Assembly: GCA_914767715.1 (NCBI GenBank)
Contig: OU612068.1
Span: 4,092,001 to 4,156,000 of the forward strand
Length of the DNA stretch: 64,000 bases
From: Membranipora membranacea
Taxonomy: Eukaryota; Bryozoa; Gymnolaemata; Cheilostomatida; Membraniporidae
Reading direction: 5' to 3'
A program made the position numbers and the translations under genes. Under the pieces are notes generated by a model. The model searched no databases. It saw only the letters and a list, made by a program, of their open reading frames with translations, and was not told the origin of the DNA. Of this stretch, positions 27,601-37,320 are shown in pieces (the stretch's first letter is position 1; each line of letters begins with the position of its first letter).

Positions 27601-30600
27601 TCATGTTTGATCTGCAATGAGCAAGAAAACATTCCAAAACTATTCCTTCGATCCATATAATCATTCATCAAATATTACAGTTTCATTTCTGTCAAACCAG
27701 ATGATATTACCATATATATAGCATAATCATGGTTATGGAATTCTATACTCCCATTACCTAATACACACATAACGTTAGCTATATTACATATTTTTTTCAT
27801 AACCAAACTTAGATGATGAGATATTTTCACTTGCAGCTAGCAATAGATGAAAGTGTCTCCAATGTTTTATTGTTATTCAATATCCTCCACTGATCGCTCG
27901 TATTTTCGAGGCATTGTTTGAAGTTGGAGAGGGATTCAAATTTCCAGACAGAACATTAAAGGTAAAGAAAGCCAAAGGCCCTGTTAATCCTCAAAAAGTG
28001 AAAACAACAATGGTCCAATACCTAACTGTTCCTAGCCAAATTCCAACAGTAACCCAACAGACTAATATTACAATGATTACAGGCGGCCCCTTAGTGTAGA
28101 CAGTGCGGGATCAATGAACTCTACTAAGGCAGACACACCGGGCAGCAGCAGGTGCCTAACAATCCTAGGGATTCACCAATCATACCATTTACTAGTCTAT
28201 CATCATCAAATTAGGTGTGATTTCTCTGTCAACGTAATGTCTAAACAGGCTCTATCTAGTTCAATATCCGACCAGGGGCTCAAACAAACCCGCTGACCCA
28301 GGCTGGTCGGACTGAGTAATAGTGTAAAGTAGGAGGTCTGCTCACCTGTCCAGAATATTGAGCGTGACATCTGTAGATGTAGATTGAGGAGGGTCTCCAC
28401 CATCGACCACCTGTACAGTGAAATCATATCTGTAACAGAAATCGTACATGTTACCGATATTAACGCTGAGATACTGAAAATTGTTAATATAGCATTTCTG
28501 GAAAATGTAATAACAAGAAGAGATGTAGCTTTTGGCTGGAGACTTGCGGTTGGTGATTATGGTGTCCCCAAAGAATGGTTAAATTGTTTCAAATTCAAAG
28601 AATATTGAGATGTCGGTAAGGTAAAGATACCCCTGAGAAGCCCCACATACATGGAACATATCAATCAGTGATTAAAAAATGTTCAGTGTTGATGAGATTA
28701 GTCAGGTTATGAATGTAATAAGAGCCTAGTTCCGTCTCCAGATAAAAACAAAACCTGCTTCATGTATATTAGAAAGCTTATCACTGAGATTATCTTATAA
28801 ACCATCCATAATGAATGTATCAGCCAATTAATCTCGCAACAATCCGCTGTCTAGTGTCAATTCTATTTACAATAATATGCAGTTAATTTGAGACAATGTT
28901 CCATAAATTCAGAGAGTGAGTAAAGTGTGAAAGATATATCGTCAGAGATTTATGATGACAGTGGAGGTTCATCTTATTCTTGACACTTATCTGCAGGTAC
29001 TACGAGCCAGTAGTGGTTTTATATGCAAGGCAGGACAGTGGCTGGGTGTCATCTAGTAATATTATGCACATACAGACCACCACAGAGAAATTAAAACCAT
29101 TATTTATGACATGGAAGTTATCAGATAACATCATACTTGAATTGTCCAAGCCCAAAATAACCCACAATTATAGATCCTTGTCTGGGTGCAGTACACCCTC
29201 CACCTCATACTTAGATTAGATGACCACTGTTATCCGGGGCTTTAGCTTAAGGGTACTATCCCCCTCCGATGGCAATACATTTGGTAAGATTGGCCACTCG
29301 ATCCCCACCCTCAAAGACTACACCCCTCAACCATAATGCTGAAGAGGATCAACAGAACAAGCATCATATCCTATGTTAAAAGGTAAGCCTAAAAAGCCTA
29401 GCCATAAGGCACACTAAAGGTACTTTACGGAAGAGATTTACATGGTTTAAATAGGCTCATAATTCATCTTCTGCCCACAAATTTGAGTTGGAGATGACTT
29501 GATCAGGTAGAATGTATGTCAAAACGCAGCCTCACCTGTCCACGTCCTCCCTGTCCAGTGTTCTGTTATTTGTTATAGCTCCAGTATTTCTGTTTATATT
29601 GAACGGGAATCGCTCCCCCTCGCTTGTTGGTAATATGGAGTAAGTCAGTACCTTATTGTCTCCCTCGTCAGGGTCAGTGGCTTGTATGATGGCTATTTGA
29701 ACACCAGGAGTATGGTCCTCATATACAACATGTCTGTAAAAAATAAAATGACATATAGTGGTAGGGTGTTCGGGATAGCAGATGTCACGTTGCTCTACAA
29801 TCACCATACCAACTGACAAAGCGTGTGATGTCATTTAGCAAAAGTGACAATTACATCATCTATCGGAGGCTATAGCCTATCATTGCTCCAGAGAAACTCA
29901 TGGAGCCAACTCACTACCATATCCATCAAAATGTGACTGCGGACCTACATACATAGGGCTACATGAAAGACATTGAGTCGTAAAAGGCCAACTGGGAGTT
30001 CTTGAGTGTTATGAAAGTCTGCAATTAGTCTAGAGGCTCAGGCTCTTTGAATATCAGCATGGTTTGATACACTGGAGTCATAAATGACCGTAGATTGCTC
30101 CTTATCACCACTTAAGATCAAGTTCACTTTAGGATACCTCTTGTGATGTTTGGAGCTAGTAATTTATTTATTCCTGATAATGAGCCGATAGCAAACAATG
30201 TTTAGCATCACTTAGAACACAAAATGTGCTCCAACAATCAAGCGCATCACATAACTTAAAAAAAGCTTTGACACAAATAGATGGTTGTTTCAGTAATTAC
30301 AGTGAGTGTGTTGGGCGCCTTTTAAGGTTTTTGTTCTTTTTGATGTACACCAATAAAATTCACTCCTGAAAAACCCATCATTACTCAACGCCTGGTCATG
30401 TTGATTGATTTCCACTGCCCCAAACAGCTCAGTCACCAATGTAGTCACCGAGAGCTCAATCTGCATCAATGGTAAACATCAATAAAAGGTATCTTCAGGT
30501 CATAAAAACTCACGTGTAACTTGGATATCTGAATGATGGAGCGTTATCATTCACATCCTCTACTATGACCTTGACATTGACCTGGCTGCTGAGTGAAGGC

Positions 30601-33600
30601 ACTCCCACATCTCTAGCCTTGATTCTCAGGTTATACTCTCCCCCGCCTGTTCTGTCTCGATCCAAAGTGGTAATCACAGTCAATTGTCCAGTATCCTCCA
30701 TGATGCTGAACACACGGGGATACGGATTGCCATAGGTGATGGAATACCTGCAAGTAAAGTAAGGATAGTAGGTCAGTACAGTGATCAAATGAAATAAGTG
30801 TAGAAGACCTCATTTTCTCAAATGGAGTTTGAGAATAAAAATGGAAGAAAATGTCATTGAGGTTTCTAAAAAGGCAACAACAAAGCCTAAACCACACCCT
30901 TTTATAAAACAACAGGTCACTCAAATGACTGTCGCAATTACACCAGCTTTACACATAATCTACAATAATGTGGTGGTATAAGTCCCTTTCTATGATGGCT
31001 CAGTTTTTGTGAATATACGACAATTGACAGTGGAGATAATTGCTTTGGCAAGATTTCCCTGTTGTTGACATTTTGAAGCCCACATAGCAATAAGTTGAAT
31101 GGTTTGACTTTGGTGGGTACAGGTGCGCACAGGTAACATGGACTATCTTGGATAGTCCGCCGAGACAGACACGGAGACAGAATTCCCACACTTGTGATGT
31201 TATTGACATGATGTTTACGAGTTTTTCCCAGCTTGTTCTTGACAGCTATTCAATTGTTTAGAGTGACCAGATAATTCAATAATTACTGAGTATGCTCACT
31301 GGCAGGCAGAGATAGAGGGCCAATGACAGTGATGACGCTCACTAACAGAACTGTACAATGACAGCAATGCTCACTAAGAGCACACTACACACTGTCATTA
31401 TTTGATAAAGCTCGCTGAGTACATACTTATAATCCCACAGGAAGGAGGGTCAGGTGAACTGGAAATTACAATCCGATCAATTTTTGTTCAAGTCTTTTGT
31501 TTTAAGTCATAAACTATAAACTATTTCAAAAGTTTGAAAAGACTCTTTGAACTTGTACCTAATGTCTCAAACTTGCCCCAAGTATCAGTCCTACTACATT
31601 GTGCAGCAAGTGCATCCCCAAGTATGTCAACCAGTCAGTTTTTTAATGCAGAGTAAGGTTATTAATCTGTAATCCTAGAAAACTTGGAAGTGGTCACTTT
31701 GGCCTAGTCAGAGCCAGAAGCACTAATCTATGATAATTCTTTCAAAACATAGTAGGGGCACCCTATTTACATTGGAATGAGGTAATCGTTTAAATAAATG
31801 TATGAAACGAAATCCACACCATTAAATACCAGATATAATTGTGCCATATCAGAGTTATGTAACAAAGAAGGGTATAGATTAGTGAGGGGGGGGGGCATCC
31901 CTTTTGTCTTCCTAGTTATTTGAAATAAGAAGTGGCACTGCTCTTGATCTTTGTTAAAGGGGGGCGTACAATATTGTCACAGAGTAAGGATATATCCTTA
32001 CTCTGTGATATTGTGCTCTCTAGTGCAACCTAGTGCAGACAGGACTCCTCTGCCATGAGCATAAACTGATATATACAAATTTTATATGTTCTTGGCTATG
32101 AGTGATATAGCTATTATCAATATTACTGACTACCATATGAATTAATTTGAAATATATGTTTATTATTACAAGTATAATGCCAATTATTGAGCTAGCACCA
32201 GGGCTTAGGTTAGAGGGGTAGTATTGAGTGTTTTGTTTTGTGCTTGTCACATCATGTGAACCGCAAATCCTAACCTGGACTACAACAGGCGGTACAACCC
32301 ATGGCCGGGATCGGTGGTAAGGACTTCCATTTCCTTTCGGATTATCAAGTGGATTTTACAACCATAATTTTTCTGTTTTCTTTTAGCTGACATGGTAAAT
32401 ATGTGACTTCTGATTCATTTACAGCTAAAAACCCATCTATCTGTCACTACTAAGCCATCTATCTATCTATCTATCTATCTGTCAGGCAGATTAAGTGATT
32501 TATATCACTGCTAAGCCTAATACTACATTGAGCAACATAAGAAAAAAAGGAACAAAATTTTCACCACAGATTTGTTGTGGTTTTAAATCCTTTCACCCAT
32601 AATCAAACCACACTACTTTCAAAATAGCCTATTCCTACTGAAATTTGGCTAGGTGAATTTTTGACAGCCTTCATAATGTAGCTGCTCTGGGATAAAACCC
32701 AATTCCACCTGATCAAAGGATCCAGTACTAGTATATCAGTGTTCCTTGTTGTTTTTTTACCATTTAAAACCTTGCCTAGATAAAATAATGTGGTATTGGA
32801 ACCTATAACTTGCCATGAAACAGGCCTTTATATAGTTACTCATATGCAGGTCTGCCAAGTTCAAAACTGGAAAATTTGCATACAGCCCTGCGGTAAACTA
32901 TGGCCCTACTGTTATTGGTGTCAAGGAAAGTCAGACACCACTATTTTCATAACCATAAAATTATCAATTAAAATTTTGGGAGTGGTTACAACGAAGCATT
33001 GTAACATTTCCATGTACTCCTACAAATAAAAGGTCAAGTTCCCTTTTAGAATGATAGACAATCTGCGCTGCATTTCAAAACAATTTCAAAAGTTGATCTA
33101 TGCTCAGATATTTATGGTGTTATTGACACCGCCATCAAGATCATGCTCAGCAGTCCTTTTAATGTCAACATGTAAATATTGGCATCAAACCGAAATATGA
33201 AATGATTCCAAAGACAAGAAGCTAGCATCACACAAAGCATTTTCCCCAGCCTATTGTACACCTTTGTGGATTTCATTTGTCCCTTTGTCACAAATAGAGG
33301 TGGAAGAAAGCATGAACAACAAATTGTACTGTTGTTGGTCAATTTGTAGCTTTTGTTGTTAAACCTTGTCACAACAATTTCCCTCAATTTCTTTTCAGAG
33401 GCAGAAAACTCAATGCGTTTAAACAAAAACCAACAGTCTTAGTTTTGTTTGGTTACAATCACACTGAGTGAATCAAGTTGAGTCAGACACAGAAAATGTA
33501 AAGCAAATCCCTCAATGGTCCTAGCTTATGACTGCCTGAGTGGCAAGTCCTTTAGCAACTTGTACAACAGCTAAGATTAAGCTGATCACCCCTTGTAAAG

Positions 33601-35154
33601 CGATGACAACCTCACAAGTATTTGTTTTGGGTTGTACTGCAAGCCTATTTGCATAAAAATGCGGAGTATTAATTGGTTTGATATCAGACTAGGTACCTAC
33701 TTGATAATTCCATTATTTCCATAATCTGCGTCTGTAGCAATTATCTCTCCGATGATGACAGGTCCTGTAGATACATTGATATCCTCTCTGACAGAAAAAT
33801 CGTAGTTATCCCGAGAAAATAAAGGGGCGTTGTCATTATAATCCAAGATGTTGACATTTGATGTAACAGTAGAGCTAAGTCTATCCCCAACACTGGTGGC
33901 TTGGTCTTCAGCTTTGACGACAAAAATGTAGTTAGCTACATTTTCACGATCAAGCTTATTTGCAATGGAGATATCACCTGTAGATCTATCCATAGCAAAG
34001 TTAGTAACAGCTCCGGCATTGATGATAGAATACACTATATTCCTATTAGGACCAACATCCAAATCATCAGCTCGAATCCGCATTATAACAGATCCAACAG
34101 ATTCGGTTTCAGACACATTGATGTTGTACACGGATTGTTCGAATGTAGGAGCGTGGTCATTGATATCCTCGACAGTGATAGTCAGAGAAGTCTGGGCTGA
34201 GTTTGATGGAGAGCCTTGATCGCGAGCTTTAACTGTGAAATAATGTGATGATATGTTTTCTCTGTCTACCCTGGCTTTAGTGATAACCCAGCCACTGATA
34301 GGATCAATCTGGAACACCTTGAGACTACGCTGATCCACATCAGCATGCAGGGAGTACCTGACAGCACCTGCACTACCATCATCAGCATCAGTAGCTGTCA
34401 CTAAGATCACCTGTGTGCCGTTACTGATCTCCTCACGTATACTAACTGTATAAGTCTTCCGATCAAACGTTGGACTGTGAAGATTACTGAATAGCTGCCG
34501 CTTAGAGCGTAATTTCGGACACCGGGACAAGTCCAGTTTTAGCATCAAGCTGTCAGTCAACTCTATGGAATGTGTTTGAGATTCATACAGGTTGTAGAGT
34601 GATAGTTTAGAGACTCTACTCTCTAATATTGTGTTAGTTGGGAGGAATGCTTTGAGCATGAGGGGAGAATATGTCCACCGTGCATCTCCTTCTTGGAATG
34701 AGTTGCAGAGTTTTTCGTGTGGAATGATCTGTATACTTTTTATCAGTATAGAAGAGATTTCGTTTGGAGCGCTGGCCTTGCCAATCAGATTAAACGATAC
34801 GTTGGCATGCAATAAATAATTAGCCACACTAACTGTCAAGAAAACACGAGAGCTATAACGAGGGGCTCTAACAGCTCTTTGACACAGCTTGTCATTTATA
34901 TAAGACGGGCTCCTTTGTTGTAAAACTCCGTCTTTAGTTATATGAAAAAGTGGTTGGCATTTCTGATGGTTGTATATCGCTGATACTTGATAAGTCCAGC
35001 TAGAATTACGCAAGGAGAAATCAAATATACTGTTGATCCCTTTATTTGATTGATCAGTTGATCCCGATATTGACTTGATCTGCGATATTATTGTCATCAG
35101 AAGCAGCACCAGTAGGTTTTTCTTGAGTGTCAGAGTATGTTGATAACACTCCAT
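4017..35154 (-). CDS. CELSR: CELSR / Flamingo (Starry night) seven-pass cadherin, complete, 46 coding exons
   Basis: Core planar-cell-polarity adhesion GPCR, which acts at cell junctions by homophilic cadherin binding and works with Frizzled and Vang in known animals. Reading GT-AG borders on the minus strand I join 46 coding exons totalling 9531 bases, exactly 3177 codons with stop. Domains in order: signal peptide (1-25), N-terminal region with an RSKR site at 216-219, nine cadherin repeats (about 228-1185), EGF-type and two laminin-G domains (about 1300-1850), EGF modules, laminin-type EGF (about 1955-2055), hormone-receptor domain, GAIN/GPS with His-Leu-Ser at 2439-2441, seven membrane helices (about 2456-2705) and a 470-residue tail ending ETQV. 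Order and length match vertebrate CELSR1-3 (about 2900-3300 residues). The start Met is followed by a good hydrophobic signal sequence. Exon coordinates are in the block entries that follow. Family call near certain; individual borders are predictions. Confidence 0.95.
6903..10006 (-). CDS. CELSR: CELSR exons 35-40: seven-transmembrane domain
   Basis: Six exons: 9806-10006, 8370-8523, 8051-8117, 7669-7735, 7346-7440, 6903-7080, residues about 2454-2707. Hydrophobic helices are seen in order, from VAVAHALFCFLFTLLVFICL through LYVMIGYGVGPGIVTGLSVG, SLAGPAFFCCIAVLVLLIL and LVLMPLTLCTWLFALLTVN to TFALVTALVSLLAHVVFN. The GYGVGPGIV stretch and W-S-L-A-G-P motif are typical of adhesion-family GPCRs. 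Exons 37 and 38 are both 67 bases. The intron between exons 35 and 36 hosts two tRNA-Val genes; that between 34 and 35 hosts a fold-back element. Confidence 0.92.
8854..8925 (-). tRNA. tRNA-Val(AAC), copy 1, inside CELSR intron 35
   Basis: The minus strand folds into a full cloverleaf: acceptor GGTCGAG pairs with CTTGACC (one G-T pair), A box GTGTAGTGGTTATCAC, anticodon stem TCTGC/GCAGA with loop TTAACAC giving anticodon AAC, and B box GGTTCGAAACC. It strongly resembles animal tRNA-Val(AAC). It lies in the intron between CELSR exons 35 and 36, in the same orientation as the host gene. A near-identical copy sits 308 bases away with shared flanks. Confidence 0.93.
9162..9233 (-). tRNA. tRNA-Val(AAC), copy 2, inside CELSR intron 35
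   Basis: Same cloverleaf and anticodon AAC as the copy at 8854-8925; the only difference seen within the gene is one base (CGTCAC versus CCACGG side of the variable/T-arm junction, A for G at 9186). The promoter boxes are intact. Flanks on both sides are also similar, so this is one unit of a tandem duplication. Confidence 0.93.
10149..10406. mobile_element. Fold-back / MITE-like element in CELSR intron 34
   Basis: About 255 bases bounded by inverted ends: left GGGTCTTTCAAATAGAAACAG, right its near-complement CTGTTTCTAATTGAAAGACCC. Inside are further inverted words built on GATCGCTCACTCACT, including a near-perfect hairpin at 10196-10224. The left end has a G run of 14. CCTGGG occurs at both outer edges and may be a target-site duplication. 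No coding capacity. Confidence 0.65.
10535..13147 (-). CDS. CELSR: CELSR exons 29-34: GAIN domain and GPS
   Basis: Six exons: 13025-13147, 12452-12776, 12062-12199, 11321-11447, 10905-11072, 10535-10646. They encode the helical part of the GAIN domain (LNRLMERRTDN..., LVVHWISVLDSY), its beta part (LNLNSAIFSLVLQQG, LELTFQL) and the GPS with its Cys/Trp framework: CVYLNSTSGQWTGKSC then CSCSHLSTYALITD. The tripeptide His-Leu-Ser at residues 2439-2441 fits the H-L-S/T autoproteolysis consensus, so cleavage is likely possible; human CELSR1 is reported not to be cleaved, whereas CELSR2 has an intact site. Confidence 0.9.
13387..14830 (-). CDS. CELSR: CELSR exons 26-28: laminin-type EGF and hormone-receptor domain
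   Basis: Exon 26 (14717-14830, 114 bases, 38 codons) encodes the first half of the laminin-type EGF: CAASWWGSPVCGPCNC to CNRLTGACVCK, closely like human CELSR (CPPGWWGNPVCGPC). Exon 27 (13856-14051) continues with TGYYKPAGSEACEPCNC and CDQSTGQCQCKEGVDG. Exon 28 (13387-13586) is the hormone-receptor domain: CPRAYKSGIWWTRTKFG and CPAGSIGNATRIC. Exon 26 ends at GTAAGG; its 3' part and this donor are repeated five more times in the following intron (separate entry). Confidence 0.93.
14237..14811 (-). repeat. Six-copy 94-bp tandem array copying the 3' end of CELSR exon 26 plus its splice donor
   Basis: A shared word (CAGACACA) starts at 14251, 14345, 14439, 14533, 14627 and 14721, exactly 94 bases apart with no indels. 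The copy at the right (14717-14811) is the real 3' part of CELSR exon 26, ending at its GTAAGG donor. The other five lie in the next intron, each keeping the coding-like 3' exon end followed by GTAAGG or a one-base variant (GTGAGG at about 14339-14344). Because 94 is not a multiple of 3, read-through from copy one hits TAA in copy two, so downstream donors cannot make a normal protein. Confidence 0.95.
15064..20880 (-). CDS. CELSR: CELSR exons 13-25: membrane-distal linker, EGF and two laminin-G domains
   Basis: Thirteen exons: 20681-20880, 20302-20463, 19825-19999, 19283-19408, 18806-19061, 18198-18340, 17497-17665, 17031-17278, 16500-16741, 16119-16280, 15762-15872, 15393-15558, 15064-15218. 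Exons 13-14 carry the conserved stretch after the last cadherin. Exons 15-17 hold Cys-rich EGF modules (CVLEPCLNYQRC, CYSDPCLNSGTC, CPNDVCSGAGSYC). Laminin-G 1 runs over exons 17-20 (SGLLLYNGRYN, LLGGLPEY), an EGF module over exons 20-21 (CINSPCRNQG), laminin-G 2 over exons 21-23 (WVGGDENT, GFSGCLK), then EGF modules in exons 24-25 (CTTQYNPCQHGARC). This alternation of EGF and laminin-G is diagnostic of CELSR/Flamingo among cadherins. Confidence 0.9.
16826..16915. mobile_element. Degenerate copy of a fold-back element in CELSR intron 20
   Basis: The word beginning CATGTTTGATCCAATTT and continuing to CTACTGG matches the left arm of the inverted-repeat element at 46983-47116 with scattered substitutions. 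The right arm is poorly kept. Likely an old copy. Confidence 0.4.
21148..30747 (-). CDS. CELSR: CELSR exons 2-12: cadherin repeats 3 to 9
   Basis: Eleven exons: 30514-30747, 29536-29733, 28346-28429, 27390-27532, 26507-26790, 24256-24450, 23250-23484, 22597-22700, 22243-22398, 21577-21821, 21148-21356. They complete cadherin repeat 3 and add repeats 4-9. Repeat-ending motifs seen in order: VEDVNDNAPSF, LDRNDNVPEF (made across the exon 4/5 join), VTDKNRHAPVF, IEDINDNAPVF, LDVNDNAPKF, LQDVNDNKPEL. Repeat 5 has NRHAP in place of NDNAP, so two calcium-coordinating positions of that linker differ; the last repeats are typically calcium-poor in the family. All joins keep one frame, and every donor is GT and every acceptor AG. 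Exon 4 is only 84 bases. Confidence 0.92.
22123..22260 (-). repeat. Duplicated splice-donor segment downstream of CELSR exon 10, with AT microsatellite between
   Basis: The exon 10 end and donor (GCTCAG followed by GTGTGT, exon end 22243) recur about 119 bases into the intron: at 22105-22135 the minus strand again reads TGCTCAG, GTGTGT, then GCAC ATCGATGACTC, matching the first copy's CGCATTGATGAGTC. A (TA)n tract at about 22160-22207 lies between. The frame from exon 10 meets TAA before the second donor. This is the same kind of event as in exon 26 but with a shorter copied segment. Confidence 0.6.
24451..26506 (-). other. CELSR intron 6 (2.06 kb), non-coding
   Basis: Apart from the 41-bp duplication and a short copy of the ACCATAAACATATAAATA repeat end near 25877-25895, I see no gene, tRNA or open frame with recognisable product. 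A G run lies at 25621-25636. Confidence 0.6.
25203..25292. repeat. 41-bp tandem duplication in CELSR intron 6
   Basis: The unit starting CAGAATAAGGATATATCAAC occurs twice, at 25211 and 25252, with no differences seen. Part of it (CAGA-TAAGGATATATC) also occurs in the palindrome at 31977-32008, so both belong to one repeat family. Confidence 0.8.
26954..27026 (-). tRNA. tRNA-Phe(GAA) inside CELSR intron 5
   Basis: The minus strand gives GCCGAAA at the 5' acceptor pairing with TTTCGGC, discriminator A, A box TAGCTCAGTTGGGAGAG, anticodon loop ACTGAAGAT with anticodon GAA, and B box GGTTCGATCCC. It is essentially the canonical animal tRNA-Phe. It lies between CELSR exons 5 and 6 in host orientation. 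Confidence 0.96.
31977..32008. repeat. Perfect 32-bp palindrome in CELSR intron 1
   Basis: Two 16-base arms meet without spacer at 31992/31993 (arm TCACAGAGTAAGGATA). The same words occur in the tandem repeat at 25203-25292, so this is probably the centre or end of a small fold-back repeat family. Confidence 0.8.
32456..32480. repeat. CTAT microsatellite in CELSR intron 1
   Basis: About six CTAT units in a row. Confidence 0.85.
33701..35154 (-). CDS. CELSR: CELSR exon 1: signal peptide, N-terminal domain, cadherin repeats 1 to 3 (part)
   Basis: One 1454-base exon encodes residues 1-484. It starts with a basic/hydrophobic signal sequence (KKNLLVLLLM), then about 200 residues without recognised domain, then RSKR at 216-219, a furin-type site just before the first cadherin repeat. 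Cadherin 1 begins near residue 228 and ends at EDINDHAP; cadherin 2 ends at LDYNDNAP; cadherin 3 begins with REDINV. DxNDNAP and LDRE calcium-binding motifs are present. The exon ends in phase 2 at a GTAGGT donor and joins the exon at 30747 to make Lys-Tyr. A large first coding exon carrying the cadherins is also a feature of vertebrate CELSR genes, where it holds nearly all repeats; here the remaining repeats are split over many exons. Confidence 0.93.
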
Positions 35155-35201
35155 TGTGTTGTAGCTGTTATCCCCTATTCAGAGGTTGCAAGCGATACTG
35201 T
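35155..35201 (-). other. CELSR: CELSR 5' UTR part of exon 1 with upstream splice acceptor
   Basis: Directly upstream of the start codon, minus-strand sequence reads TTTATTTTACAG at 35202-35213, a good acceptor. So a non-coding first exon probably lies further upstream. A strong donor (GTGAGT, minus strand) with its exon end at 36113 is one candidate for it. No transcript evidence. Confidence 0.4.
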
Positions 35202-37320
35202 CTGTAAAATAAATCCAGTGTAAATGGCGATAATCACTGAATGGGTGTAAATTGAATCACGGTATGTAACAAACAATGATGAGAAAGTTTTGAAATACAA
35301 CAAACGTGACAAAAGAAGTAATTTAGATCAGAACTATCCTGTGTATCTGTGTGAACAAACTGAAGGTTTTTGAGAGCAAAGAGCCTGATCAACATGAATT
35401 GGCCTAGGCTTATGGTTACTGAGTTGAACTTATCAACGTTCTGGACCTAGACATACATAACTCGACAATGGCCAACAATGGAATGATCTGCGGATATGTG
35501 TCTTGTTTATGGAATTTGGAAAGCCCCAACCAAAACAATCAGTTCATCAGGTAAGTTTTGGAATGGGAAAACCTCATATTTCTTGGTTTGGCAGATCGGA
35601 GTTATTGTGGCTTCAATGGCAGAATTAACCATGCTCATGTGAAGGTTGAAGACAGCAACTTCAAAGTTGGTTCTATCTAAGAAAGTCCGCTTCTTGTTGC
35701 ATTGAAGCTAGTGTACATATATATATATATATATACATATACTAGACACTTGGATGAGCATGAACACTTCCTAAAAGCTACTGGAGCGAATATAGGCATG
35801 TCAGGCCTATCAACCTCAATATAATCTTAAATCTATGGCACATTATTTTCCCTTCACTCTCTACAGACACAGCAAGTGACTCCCATTCCAATATCATCAG
35901 TATGGAATTATGATGATGAATTTATATATGAATGACTTCTCTGTATAGACAGACAGACTACCCCTAGCTTAGCCATAAGAGGAGATTCTGGCGGTGGCAA
36001 GAAGTAGGTAAAGTCACTGACAGACAGTCACAGTCACAGTGGAGTGTTTATGTAAAGCACTTTGATATATAAAATATAATAATCTGGTGATGGTTAAAAT
36101 ATTGTTACTCACCAGCCTCTACATTCTTCACTGAGGAAAGGGATGTGTCTTATCCAGTGTAAATCATGGGTGGTTCAGATAATTTTTTCTTTTACATTCA
36201 AAATGCTGCCACAACCACCTGTCACTCACTTGTTGCAATGGTAAACAATCAATGAAGAGAGGGACCAAAATCTGTGCCTTCAACACTGTGGCCAATCAGA
36301 CCTTACTTAACAATTGTATGTCCAATGAAAATCTTGTGAAGCAAAATCACCGAGTCAAGTAAGTCATTTGAGGAAAAGGCAAGTAGGCGTGGTCAAAGAA
36401 ATAATATGGGAATTCTGCAAAATGAACTCACTGCAGCTTCTTTAACTTTTGAATGCCCTAGCTGTCATAGAGTTTGATTTTACTCAGACATATTACATTG
36501 ACCCAACAAATTTGAATTGATAGCGGTGGTTTAGGGTTTTAATTTTGTAGATACCTAGTCTAAAGGCTTCTAGAGAGTGTCACTGCTGTGGTAGAATTCT
36601 CTTGCTAACAAGGTACCTTATGCCATTCTCCCTGCTCTTACCCAACCATTTGGTGACTGGGATTTCCTTTAATCTAGGAATGGAATAACCTACTAGTGCT
36701 CTTTGTGCCATCAAGACGATCCAGAATTCCTCACTGCAGTGTATCTCACTCTTAGTACAATGAGAGGGAGTTCATTGCTTAGTACATGTGTAAAAAAAGT
36801 AAAAATCATAACACTTTATCACCAACCTGTCTTAGGCTTGCTCTAGATCCTCAGCTGTCCTGTGTACATTCAGCAACAGCCAGTCTTGGGAGCTCAGAGG
36901 AGCCAAAAAGGGGAAGAAATTTTTTTTTTGGGCTCCCTATCACTGCAAACAATCAGAATGTTTGAACTATCCGTTTTTTTGTTCTGTTTGTTCTGTTGTT
37001 TGCAGCCCACACAGATGTTTTTTATTTATACAGCTCATCAAAGACCTATGACTCGTCCGCTAAGTTAGGATGACTTTTGGTTTGAGTGTGAGCCCTCATA
37101 TCTCTGTACTCTACTCTCGGAGATTGACGCTCATATGTAAACAACATATGAAACAGTGCTTCCAAGGTAGAGAAATCATATATTTTAGTCCATTTATTGC
37201 TTAACACCCCATCTAGTCAACAAATATTTAGTGTATGCATGGTATTATCTATCTTCCGATTATATTATAGGCGGCACTGTTGAATGATTACTCAGCAGCA
37301 TATTATTTTGTTTAGGTAGA
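35202..37320. promoter_or_regulatory. Shared divergent upstream region of CELSR and GLYCTK
   Basis: The two genes point away from each other, so this 2.1-kb interval must hold both promoters or their 5' exons. A minus-strand donor GTGAGT with exon end 36113 could close a CELSR 5' UTR exon, and TTTTGTTTAG just before the GLYCTK start could be an acceptor for a GLYCTK leader exon. An AT dinucleotide tract is at 35716-35744. No TATA box could be assigned with confidence. Confidence 0.4.

Larger units (their letters stand above)
30748..33700 (-). other. CELSR intron 1 (2.95 kb), non-coding
   Basis: The largest CELSR intron. It contains a perfect 32-bp palindrome at 31977-32008, a CTAT microsatellite at 32456-32480 and a G run at 31886-31894. 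The open frames here have no recognisable product. First introns often hold enhancers, but nothing in the sequence proves one. Confidence 0.6.

Noticed and set aside
33901-34219. Two plus-strand frames of 84-99 residues opposite CELSR exon 1
   Set aside because: They are shadows of the cadherin-coding strand; no domain and no splice context.
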